NCBI GenBank assembly: GCA_020831525.1
Contig: JAFIGH010000056.1
Coordinates: 1-33,219 of the forward strand
Origin: Opitutales bacterium
Lineage (GTDB): Bacteria; Verrucomicrobiota; Verrucomicrobiia; Opitutales; Oceanipulchritudinaceae
Direction of reading: 5' to 3'
DNA: 33,219 nucleotides
Both the position numbers and the translations under genes were made by a program. The notes under the pieces are model-generated. The model was not told the origin of the DNA, did not search any database, and saw only the letters and a program-made list of their open reading frames with translations. Below, one piece after another: positions 1 to 7,444 of the stretch. Positions within the stretch are counted from its first letter, which is position 1. Each line of letters begins with the position of its first letter.

Positions 1-79
1 CAAGTTTTTTCACCCGCACGGTGAACCTTTTCCTGCGTCGCTAATGATTAGGGGTGGAAACACCCACCGCCGTTTTTTG

Positions 80-108
80 TTGGCTTTGGACTGCCGTGGG
101 TCTATACA
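80..108 (+). promoter_or_regulatory. Putative sigma-70 promoter of the secreted protein gene
   Basis: A TTGGCT -35 box (80-85) and a TATACA -10 box (103-108) are separated by exactly 17 bases. The predicted transcript starts about 15 bases before the ATG at 130, so the leader is very short and has no clear Shine-Dalgarno sequence. Seen by eye only. Confidence 0.45.
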
Positions 109-129
109 TCCAGTCATTATTTTTATATC

Positions 130-1242
130 ATGAGATTCCTTCCCAAAATAATCCTTCCGGCTGTGCTCCTTGCGCCGGCGTTGAACGCCGCCCAATCGTT
201 TACGGCCGGGATCGAGCCGTTCCGTTCGCTGAGTTCCTTTGACCAAGTGCTCATGGACCTTGAGTTCCGTTTCGCGCCGATGGCAGGGACCACGGCGGCG
301 GGCGACGCCACCCACGTTCTTCTGCGCGGTCTGCGTGCGCTTGACGCGGATTCGGACGTCTACGAAAGCGGCTATGAGGCCATCAATCTCGACGCCGGGA
401 CGCGCCTCGACGTGGGCACCGTCTACATGCAGCTTCCGGACGCTTCGCTTCCGGAGAACTCGGTGGCTTCGCCCATCGTCGGTGTTGTCCGCCGGGATGG
501 CCCTTGGGACGATTATGGGCCACAGACACCGCAGGGGACGACGGTCGGTGGAGCCTCCGGCATCTCGACGTACGATCCGGAGACAGAGACGATATCGTTG
601 AGCCTCTCGCGCAACGGGCAGACGATTTCCGGCACAGTGAACTACACAGTGGTGGACACGGAAACACTCGTTCTGGAAGGTCCGGAAGGGTTGATCACCC
701 TCACGGCGGGCGGCGACATGTATAATTTCCACGAAACCGTCCTCTACCGCGAAGGCGGTCGTTTCTACGGGGTGATGCAATCGGCTGACCTATCGGTGAG
801 CTATGACTCGCTCCTCTTCGCCGTCGAGTTTTCCGGGTTCCCCGATGTGGACGGCGACGGGATTCCGGATATCGTCGATCCGGAGGCGGAGTTTCCGCCA
901 CTTGACCTCGAAGTGGGGACGTGGGTGTGGGATGCCCGCATCGGCTACCTGCGTGCGGCAAACGACCGCTGGGCGGAGTCACAGCAGCTTGGATGGGTCT
1001 ATTACGAGGCTTTCCCGTGGGTGTACCACCTTGACCTCGGCTGGATCGGCTACGTGCGCCATGATATCGTCGCGAACCCCGAGGGCACGCAGTGGACCTA
1101 CTTCCAGCAGGACGGTTATTTCGTATGGTTCTGGTCGACTCCGGAAGAAGCGGAATCCTTCTTCTACTTCTCGAACGCGTCGGACAGTGGATGGGAATCA
1201 TTCGCCGGCGGATTCGGAGAATTCCCGTTTCCGACCCTTTGA
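130..1242 (+). CDS. Secreted protein of unknown function with C-terminal aromatic-rich module
   Basis: I do not recognise a catalytic family. The 370-residue product starts with a short basic N-region and a hydrophobic stretch (MRFLPKIILPAVLLAPALNA) typical of a Sec signal peptide, so it is probably exported. Residues of about 20-235 look like a beta-rich domain. A DVDGDGIPDIVDPE segment near residue 240 resembles a thrombospondin type-3 or EF-hand-like calcium-binding loop and often acts as a linker in secreted proteins. The last ~110 residues are very rich in Trp, Tyr, Phe and Gly, with repeated GWxYY / WVYHLDLGWIGYV-like units. A related module ends the protein at 18934-20025. The gene stands alone, with its own promoter and a strong terminator. 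No RBS is obvious before the ATG. Export is fairly sure; function is unknown. Confidence 0.85.
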   Translation: MRFLPKIILPAVLLAPALNAAQSFTAGIEPFRSLSSFDQVLMDLEFRFAPMAGTTAAGDATHVLLRGLRALDADSDVYESGYEAINLDAGTRLDVGTVYMQLPDASLPENSVASPIVGVVRRDGPWDDYGPQTPQGTTVGGASGISTYDPETETISLSLSRNGQTISGTVNYTVVDTETLVLEGPEGLITLTAGGDMYNFHETVLYREGGRFYGVMQSADLSVSYDSLLFAVEFSGFPDVDGDGIPDIVDPEAEFPPLDLEVGTWVWDARIGYLRAANDRWAESQQLGWVYYEAFPWVYHLDLGWIGYVRHDIVANPEGTQWTYFQQDGYFVWFWSTPEEAESFFYFSNASDSGWESFAGGFGEFPFPTL

Positions 1243-1272
1243 CCTCCCTGTTAAATTTCTAAACATTCTGTC

Positions 1273-1298
1273 AACCCGCCGCTTCGGCGGGTTTTTTT
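1273..1298 (+). terminator. Rho-independent terminator after the secreted protein gene
   Basis: A 7-bp GC-rich stem (ACCCGCC at 1274-1280 with GGCGGGT at 1286-1292) closes a short loop and is followed by a T run. It sits 30 bases after the stop codon at 1242 and isolates this gene from the MoxR operon. Confidence 0.9.
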
Positions 1299-1370
1299 AT
1301 GGGTGATTTACCCGAAAGGGCGGGCCGGAGTTGGACTTCGGCGGAAAGACCGGTAGGCTCCCGTGTGAGT

Positions 1371-2336
1371 ATGGAAACCGACACGATACCCGCTCCGCGC
1401 ATTCGCGACGCGATGGAAGGCATGAAGGCCAACATCGCCCGTGTGATCAAAGGCAAGGATGCAGCGATTGAGAACATTCTAGTCTGTCTGCTTTCCTCGG
1501 GACACGCATTGATCGAGGACTTGCCGGGGTTGGGGAAAACGACGCTCGCCTATTGCCTCGCGCGGTCGCTCGATTCGGGGTTCAGCCGTATTCAATTCAC
1601 GAGCGATTTGCTCCCTTCCGACGTGATTGGCGTGAGCATCTATGATGACCGGGAGCGCAGCTTCACGTTCAAGCGCGGACCCGTCTTCAGCAATATCGTG
1701 CTGGCCGATGAGATCAACCGCGCCACGCCGAAGACGCAGAGCGCGCTCCTTGAGGCGATGGACCGCGGCAAGGTGTCGCAGGACGGGGAGACGCTGCCCA
1801 TCGGCCGCCCCTTCATGGTTGTGGCGACGCAGAATCCGGTCGACTACGAGAGCACGTTTCCGCTGCCGGAAAGCCAGATGGACCGTTTCCTCATGCGCCT
1901 GCACATGGGGTATCCGAATTTCAAGGATGAGATGGAGATTCTGCGCGGCGGCTTCCTGCGCTATGACGAGATCGACATCGAGCCGGTGGTGTCGGGCGGT
2001 GAGTTGACGGGCTTCCAGGATCTCGTGCCATCGGTATTTGTCGAGGACAGTGTTCTGGAGTACCTCCTGAGGATCGTGGGTGCGACGCGGACGGAAGCGG
2101 AGTTCCGCGCCGGGGCATCGGCGCGCGCCAGCCTCGCCCTGCGCACGGCGGCCCAGGCGCTTGCACTTCTGCGGGGACGTTCGTTTGTCATCCCCGAGGA
2201 TGTCGCGCAGTTGGTGGTGCCCACGCTGGCGCACCGGCTCGTGCTGCGGCGTGCAAGCGGCGACGCAATCGAGGAACGGCACGCCGTGGAGGGAATCCTC
2301 GGAAAGATCGTCGAACGCGTGCCGCAACCGGTTTGA
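1371..2336 (+). CDS. MoxR-family AAA+ ATPase
   Basis: A 321-residue AAA+ ATPase of the MoxR family, chaperone-like ATPases that usually act on partner proteins encoded next to them. Visible motifs are Walker A (LPGLGKTT, Lys56), Walker B (VLADEIN, Asp113-Glu114) and sensor 1 ([20 protein letters not shown]), followed by the helical lid. I chose the ATG at 1371 because the family alignment begins just after it. The in-frame ATG at 1299 abuts the preceding terminator and would add 24 residues unlike the family; GTG at 1365 is also possible. The stop overlaps the next start (TGATG), so translation is probably coupled to the DUF58 gene. MoxR, DUF58 and transglutaminase form a common cassette whose exact substrate is mostly unknown. 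Confidence 0.95.
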   Translation: METDTIPAPRIRDAMEGMKANIARVIKGKDAAIENILVCLLSSGHALIEDLPGLGKTTLAYCLARSLDSGFSRIQFTSDLLPSDVIGVSIYDDRERSFTFKRGPVFSNIVLADEINRATPKTQSALLEAMDRGKVSQDGETLPIGRPFMVVATQNPVDYESTFPLPESQMDRFLMRLHMGYPNFKDEMEILRGGFLRYDEIDIEPVVSGGELTGFQDLVPSVFVEDSVLEYLLRIVGATRTEAEFRAGASARASLALRTAAQALALLRGRSFVIPEDVAQLVVPTLAHRLVLRRASGDAIEERHAVEGILGKIVERVPQPV

Positions 2337-3508
2337 TGAGCGAGGTGCCGCCAGTGGAGCGGGAAGCCGGAACTCCGGTGCCCGCGGAGCGGAATGCGGA
2401 GTGGCGCGATCCCGGTTTCTTTGTGCGGCGGCGGCCGTTGTGGAGTGCCGTGCGACTTGTCGTGCAGTTGTTCAAACCTCCGCGCGGTCACCGCACTTTG
2501 CCGACGCGCGCGGGTGCCGTGTTGATCCTGCTTTGCCTCGGCATCGGCACGGCGGCCTTCAACACCTCACAGAACATTCTCTACATCGCGCTCGCACTTC
2601 TGCTGTCGAGTCTTCTCCTGAGCGGGGTCCTCTCGTGGCTTAACTTCAAGGGGTGTCGTTGGCGCTTGGCTGTCTCGGGGCCCTTCCGGGCAGGAGAGTC
2701 CGCGCCGGTGGCGGTTGAGGTCCACAACGCTCACCGCCGCCTGCCGCTCTACAGTATTGCCTTCGAGATCGACACGCACATCGGCGCGGACAAGAAGGTC
2801 CTCCACCTGCGGCGCGGTATCTTGCCGGGCGACACGGTAAAACTGGAATGGCTCTGGAAGCCTTCGCGGCGTGGCGAAGAAGTGGTTATCCTGCGGCGGC
2901 TTGTCTCGAAATTCCCCTTTGGTTTTTTGCGCAAGTCGATTGAGTTTCCCATGGAGCACCCTGTGCTCGTGTGGCCGGCCAAGATTGACGCGCCGCTCAC
3001 CTTTTCCCGCGCCCGAGCGGCGCGGCCCATGGGCCGTCTCTCACACCGCGCCGGCTACGGTGCCGACCTGCGCAACCTGCGGGACTACCGCCCGGGCGAC
3101 CCCCTTCGGCAAATCCACTGGCGAGCGACGGCGCGGCAGGGGCGGCTCACCGTGCGGGAGGACTTCGAGGAGACACGGCATTCCTACGTCGTGTCGCTCG
3201 GCGGTTCCGCCCGGCAGTGGCGGCTGGAGGCGCAGTTCGAGAAGTTCTGCTCCTTCGCGGCGACTGTGGTGGAAGACCTCTACCGAGCAGGAAGGTTGCA
3301 GGGAGTGGCCTTTCCGCGCGAGCGCGCGCGTCCCGTACACAACCTCGGCGAACTCCACGCCGTCTTCGACGCGCTGGCGCGTCTGCAGCCGCAGGACTGC
3401 GGTCCGGCGGGCGAAGAGCCGCGCTTTGCAACGTTGCTGACCTTCCGGCCGGAAGGCAGCGAATCCGTCCTTTGTCTGGCAGATGGAATCACGGTTGGCC
3501 AAGCTTGA
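2336..3508 (+). CDS. DUF58 domain membrane protein
   Basis: A 390-residue DUF58 protein, the usual partner of MoxR ATPases. The start ATG overlaps the last base of the MoxR stop codon. A Pro/Glu-rich cytosolic N-terminus is followed by two close membrane segments (around residues 60-105: AGAVLILLCLGIGTAAF and LYIALALLLSSLLLSGVLSW). A soluble C-terminal part carries the diagnostic DUF58 motif (YRPGDPLRQIHWRATAR, around residues 250-265). The reading frame overlaps the transglutaminase gene by 26 bases. DUF58 proteins have a von Willebrand A-like fold and are thought to be a scaffold or substrate for MoxR. The function in this organism is not shown by the sequence. Confidence 0.93.
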   Translation: MSEVPPVEREAGTPVPAERNAEWRDPGFFVRRRPLWSAVRLVVQLFKPPRGHRTLPTRAGAVLILLCLGIGTAAFNTSQNILYIALALLLSSLLLSGVLSWLNFKGCRWRLAVSGPFRAGESAPVAVEVHNAHRRLPLYSIAFEIDTHIGADKKVLHLRRGILPGDTVKLEWLWKPSRRGEEVVILRRLVSKFPFGFLRKSIEFPMEHPVLVWPAKIDAPLTFSRARAARPMGRLSHRAGYGADLRNLRDYRPGDPLRQIHWRATARQGRLTVREDFEETRHSYVVSLGGSARQWRLEAQFEKFCSFAATVVEDLYRAGRLQGVAFPRERARPVHNLGELHAVFDALARLQPQDCGPAGEEPRFATLLTFRPEGSESVLCLADGITVGQA

Positions 3509-5696
3509 TTACGCGGATCTCTACCGCATGAAGTGGATCCTCGGGGGGTTGCTGGGGCTGCTTTCGCTCTGGAACATTTTCTCCCTCGACCTCGGGCTCG
3601 ACTGGATGGTGCGCGGCGCGGCCATTCTTATGATGGCGGCGGTGCTTTGGCCGCCGGTGGCGGCTTCCCTTCCGGCATGGTTCTGGCGGGTCCAGACGCC
3701 GGTGATCGTTGTTTTCGTGGTGAGCGACTTCATTCTCGCCGGGGGCGACTTCATCCCGCCGTTGATCCGGATGGTGATCCTGCTCGCGCTCTTGCGCACC
3801 CTCCAGCCACGGACCCGCCGCGAAGACCTGCAACTCGTTGTCCTCACGCTCATTCTCGTCGTCGTATCCGGCGTGCTCACGCTGGAGATTTCCTTTGCCC
3901 TGCAGCTGGCCCTGTACACCCCGCTGGTGATGCTCTTTCTCTTCGTTGTGAACCTCTCGGAGAGCTTTTCTCCGGAGGACACCGTGCCCGACAATGCATG
4001 GAAGCGCTTTTGCTGGCGGCGGTTTTTGCGCGATGTGCGCGGTCTTTTCGACTCGCGCCTCATTATCTTCAGTGGAGTGCTCTTTTCGGGCATGATGCTT
4101 TCGGCTTCATTGCTCTTCATTTCCTTGCCGCGCTTTGAGCTGGGACAGACGCTGCCGTTTCTGACGATGCAGGCGCGGGGGACCTACACGGGCTTCAGCG
4201 AGCAGATCACCTACGGTGACATTGTCAGCATCATGAATGACGACTCGGTGGCGTTCCGCGCCGACGTCGGACCGGTGCGGCCCCGCCGCTCGCCCTACTG
4301 GCGTATGCTCGTGCTCGACGAATACACGCCGGAGGGGTTTTCCGTTTCAGAATCGCTGAGGGAGCGCGGACGCAGTGTGTCGAGCAATTTTGTCGCCGCG
4401 CCTGCCGTGTTGCGGCAGCCCCGCGGCGGGACGCCGTGGACGGTGTATTTCGAGGGCGGGGTGAGCCGGTTTCTGCCCTTTCCCGGATCGTTCGGCCATG
4501 TGCGCTTTCAAAGCCGCCATGATGTGGTTGTCGGCGACGCGACGGGTACCGCCGCCATGCGCGAGGCTCCCGGCAACGTGCTCTTCTACCAGCTTACCGG
4601 GCTTCAGCACGCGGATGTGCTTCCGCTGCACGAAGCGGACGAACCGCTGATCCGCGCCTTGGCCGGGGAGGCTTCCGGCGGAGGGAAGAAGGCATACCCG
4701 CTCACAACCCTCGGACTGCCCGGCGACGCGGCGAGCCTCCGGGTACTGGATGATGCGGTCGCCGCCGTGCGGGGCGGGGACACGGAGGCGATGGATGCCG
4801 AGACCTTCGGGCGACGGGCGGTGGCACTCTTGCAACACGGACGGGGCTACAGTCTGCGCACGGATATTCCCGAGGGCGACGGAGACATCCTTACCCGTTG
4901 GCTGGATTCGGACGTGGCGGGACATTGTGAGCTGTTTGCGGGAGCTTTCGTTCTTGTTGCCCGGCGCGCGGGTTTCCCCGCGCGGGTCGTTGTGGGTTTC
5001 CATGGCGGCGACTGGAACGGTTTCGAGAATTACTTCATGGTGCGCAACCGCCACGCTCATGCATGGGCGGAGATTTTCGATCCGGAGCAGGGGTGGCTGC
5101 ATTTCGAGCCGACGCCCGCGGGACTGTCCGGGGCCATCGGTCAGCCTTCGGAGGAAGCGACAGCGGGCGGCACGCAGGCGCAGGCCGACCGCACATGGGC
5201 CGCGTATATGGATAGTCTGCGCGTGATCTGGTACCGCCGCGTCGTGAATTTCGACCGGGAACAGCAGCAACAGCTTGTTTCGGGGATCGGCGCGGTTTTC
5301 CAAACTGTGCGTGATTCCACCGAGGCGACGCTGCGTTCGGCTTTCTCTGCTCTGCGCGAATGGTTCGGCGGGCCGTGGGACTTGCGCCACATCCTCATTC
5401 TCGTGCGGAATATCGCCATTGCTGTCATCGTTTGGGTGTTGTTCCGTGTGGCCCTGCGGTGGGTGCTGACCCGCGCGCGCATCCGGAGCGGGAGCGCGCG
5501 CACCCGTGCGAAAGCGGGACGGTTTTTGCGGCGCTTGCGTGCCGCCGGGGCGGATAGAGAAAGCGGCGGGCCGGATTCGGCCCGCGTGCGTGCGGAGTTA
5601 CGCCATATCCGCTACGGGCCGGTGGTTTCGTGGCCGGAGGTGGATGCCGTGTTTCGGAGTGCGCGGCGGGCCGTGCGCCGTGCGGCGCGGGTTTGA
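3483..5696 (+). CDS. Transglutaminase-like membrane protein (TgpA type)
   Basis: A 737-residue protein of the TgpA/DUF3488 type. The N-terminal ~200 residues hold several membrane helices. A periplasmic transglutaminase-like domain follows, with Cys482 (GHCELFAGAF) and His526 (HAHAWAEIF), and a last membrane helix lies near residues 645-665 (ILILVRNIAIAVIVWVLF). The third catalytic position, usually Asp in a DPT motif, is Glu542 here (HFEPTPAG), a conservative change worth noting. The gene starts inside the DUF58 gene with a 26-base overlap, so it is the third gene of a translationally coupled operon. TgpA homologues are envelope proteins, with a likely role in protein cross-linking or proteolysis at the cell envelope. 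The substrate is unknown. Confidence 0.93.
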   Translation: MESRLAKLDYADLYRMKWILGGLLGLLSLWNIFSLDLGLDWMVRGAAILMMAAVLWPPVAASLPAWFWRVQTPVIVVFVVSDFILAGGDFIPPLIRMVILLALLRTLQPRTRREDLQLVVLTLILVVVSGVLTLEISFALQLALYTPLVMLFLFVVNLSESFSPEDTVPDNAWKRFCWRRFLRDVRGLFDSRLIIFSGVLFSGMMLSASLLFISLPRFELGQTLPFLTMQARGTYTGFSEQITYGDIVSIMNDDSVAFRADVGPVRPRRSPYWRMLVLDEYTPEGFSVSESLRERGRSVSSNFVAAPAVLRQPRGGTPWTVYFEGGVSRFLPFPGSFGHVRFQSRHDVVVGDATGTAAMREAPGNVLFYQLTGLQHADVLPLHEADEPLIRALAGEASGGGKKAYPLTTLGLPGDAASLRVLDDAVAAVRGGDTEAMDAETFGRRAVALLQHGRGYSLRTDIPEGDGDILTRWLDSDVAGHCELFAGAFVLVARRAGFPARVVVGFHGGDWNGFENYFMVRNRHAHAWAEIFDPEQGWLHFEPTPAGLSGAIGQPSEEATAGGTQAQADRTWAAYMDSLRVIWYRRVVNFDREQQQQLVSGIGAVFQTVRDSTEATLRSAFSALREWFGGPWDLRHILILVRNIAIAVIVWVLFRVALRWVLTRARIRSGSARTRAKAGRFLRRLRAAGADRESGGPDSARVRAELRHIRYGPVVSWPEVDAVFRSARRAVRRAARV

Positions 5697-5793
5697 GGTC
5701 CGATTTTGGCATTGTCTCACGCCGCCGGAGTGCTTGCTTTGGAGCTATTGTGGAATACACGCGACTCCTAAACCCGCACACCCCTCCCTCCCC

Positions 5794-7422
5794 ATGACTG
5801 ACGAGCCCTTGGCGGTGCTGGACACCGGACACAAAGACTTTGCGGCGAGACCGGAATTGAGCGGGCACGTTGCCGCGCGGGCGGTGCACGGGCTCTCCCG
5901 GCGGGGCGGTAAAACCTTTGTCGTCGACCGCACGCTGGACCGGCGGGCGCTTTCGGGGGCCATGCTCCTTGCCGTGGCACGGGTCATGGCCGAGCGCTGG
6001 CGTCCGCGCCTTGAGGACGAGCCGCGGGTGGGCGTGGTCTTTCCCGCGGGCATCGGGACGCTTGTGGCGAATCTTGCCCTCGCCATGCTCGACAAGGTCC
6101 CCGTGAACCTCAACTTCACGGTCGGCCGCGCGGCCGCGGAGAAGTGTATCGCCAAAGCCGGACTGCGTACGATTCTCTCCGCCGGCGCGGTGAAGGAGAA
6201 GGTGCCGGATTTTCCGTGGACGGAGGCGTGCATCGATCTGGCGGAGGAACGGAAGACAATCCGTAAAATAGACATTATTCTCAATCTCCTTGCCATCCGG
6301 CTGCTCCCGGCTTCCTGGCTCATCCGCAAGTGGGGCGTGCCGACGGCCGGAGGCGGGCGCGAAGCGGGGCTTCTCTTCTCCAGCGGAAGCACGGGCGATC
6401 CCAAAGGGGTGGCCCTCACGCATGCGAATATCATCGGGAACTGCCTGCAGATCGAGAGTTGCGGTCTTCTCGACGCGCGGGAGACAATGATGGCTTGTCT
6501 GCCCACCTTCCACAGCTTCGGGTTCACTGTGACGGTTTGGTATCCGTTTTTCACGGGCATGCGGATCGTCACGCTGCCGTCGCCGCTGGAGACGCGCCGT
6601 GTGGCGGACGCCGTCGAGGCGGAGAAAGTGACGGTGATGATGGGCACGCCGACGTTTTTCCGGCCTTATTTCAAACGGGTGGAGCCCGCTAAGCTGAAGA
6701 GCCTGCGCTTTGTCGTGGGCGGAGCGGAGAAGACACCTAAGGGTTTCCACAAGAAGTGGGAAACGACGTTCGGCGGAAATTACCTCGAAGGCTACGGCTT
6801 GACGGAGACGTCGCCGGTTGTGAGCTGCAACCTGCCCGCGCGCGAAGGGGCTGCGGCGGAGATCCGCGAGGGCTCGGTGGGCCGTTTGTTTCCCGGAATG
6901 GAAGCGCGGGTTGTGGATCCGTCCACGGCGGAGGTGAAGCGCCGGGGTGAGTTGGGTATCCTCGAGCTGAAGGGCGTGAATGTTTTCGGCGGTTACCTCG
7001 ATGATCCGGTCGCAACCCGGCAGTGCTTCCGCGACGGGTGGTTCGTCTCAGGAGATCTTGCGCGGATCGACAACGAAGGTTTCTTCTACATCGAGGGACG
7101 GTTGAGCCGGTTCTCCAAATTGGGCGGGGAAATGGTGCCGCATGGAACTGTGGAGCAGGCGATTATTGAGGAGTTCGGCCTGCAGGATTCCGAATCACCG
7201 CTCGTCGCCGTGACCGGCGTCTACGACAACCAAAAGGGAGAAGCTCTTGTTGTGCTCGCGGCTGTCGAGATCAAGCCGGACGCCTTGCGCACGCGCCTGA
7301 CAAAGCGCGGCCTGCCGAATTTGTGGATTCCGCGGATCATCAAGCGGGTCGACGCAATTCCATGTCTTGCCTCCGGGAAGCTCGATCTGCGGGCCCTCAA
7401 TGAACTGGCCGAGTCGGCCTGA
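5794..7422 (+). CDS. AMP-dependent acyl-CoA/acyl-ACP synthetase, Aas-like
   Basis: A 542-residue acyl-adenylate-forming enzyme. It should activate a fatty acid with ATP and transfer it to CoA or ACP. Visible motifs are the P-loop (LLFSSGSTGDPKGVALTH, around residues 193-210), the GYGLTETSP adenine-binding motif and the GWFVSGDLARIDNEGFFYI core hinge region. The segments FHSFGFTVTVWYPFFTG and LSRFSKLGGEMVPHGTVE recall the acyl-ACP synthetase half of Aas, but there is no acyltransferase (PlsC) domain. The open frame extends to 5506, inside the upstream gene; ATG 5794 is chosen because homology begins soon after it. The 97-base gap after the transglutaminase gene leaves co-transcription open. 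With the CFA synthase family gene and the fab genes nearby, a role in lipid recycling is plausible. Confidence 0.9.
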   Translation: MTDEPLAVLDTGHKDFAARPELSGHVAARAVHGLSRRGGKTFVVDRTLDRRALSGAMLLAVARVMAERWRPRLEDEPRVGVVFPAGIGTLVANLALAMLDKVPVNLNFTVGRAAAEKCIAKAGLRTILSAGAVKEKVPDFPWTEACIDLAEERKTIRKIDIILNLLAIRLLPASWLIRKWGVPTAGGGREAGLLFSSGSTGDPKGVALTHANIIGNCLQIESCGLLDARETMMACLPTFHSFGFTVTVWYPFFTGMRIVTLPSPLETRRVADAVEAEKVTVMMGTPTFFRPYFKRVEPAKLKSLRFVVGGAEKTPKGFHKKWETTFGGNYLEGYGLTETSPVVSCNLPAREGAAAEIREGSVGRLFPGMEARVVDPSTAEVKRRGELGILELKGVNVFGGYLDDPVATRQCFRDGWFVSGDLARIDNEGFFYIEGRLSRFSKLGGEMVPHGTVEQAIIEEFGLQDSESPLVAVTGVYDNQKGEALVVLAAVEIKPDALRTRLTKRGLPNLWIPRIIKRVDAIPCLASGKLDLRALNELAESA

Positions 7423-7444
7423 CAGGGGAGGGACGGAGGGGGCG

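Noticed and set aside
1-40. Inverted repeat TTCACC/GGTGAA near the left edge as a terminator
   Set aside because: Only six pairs, T run on the wrong side for the plus strand and no gene on the left to terminate.
1299-1371. Upstream ATG at 1299 as the start of the MoxR gene
   Set aside because: It lies directly after the T run of the preceding terminator, has no RBS, and the added 24 residues do not resemble MoxR N-termini.
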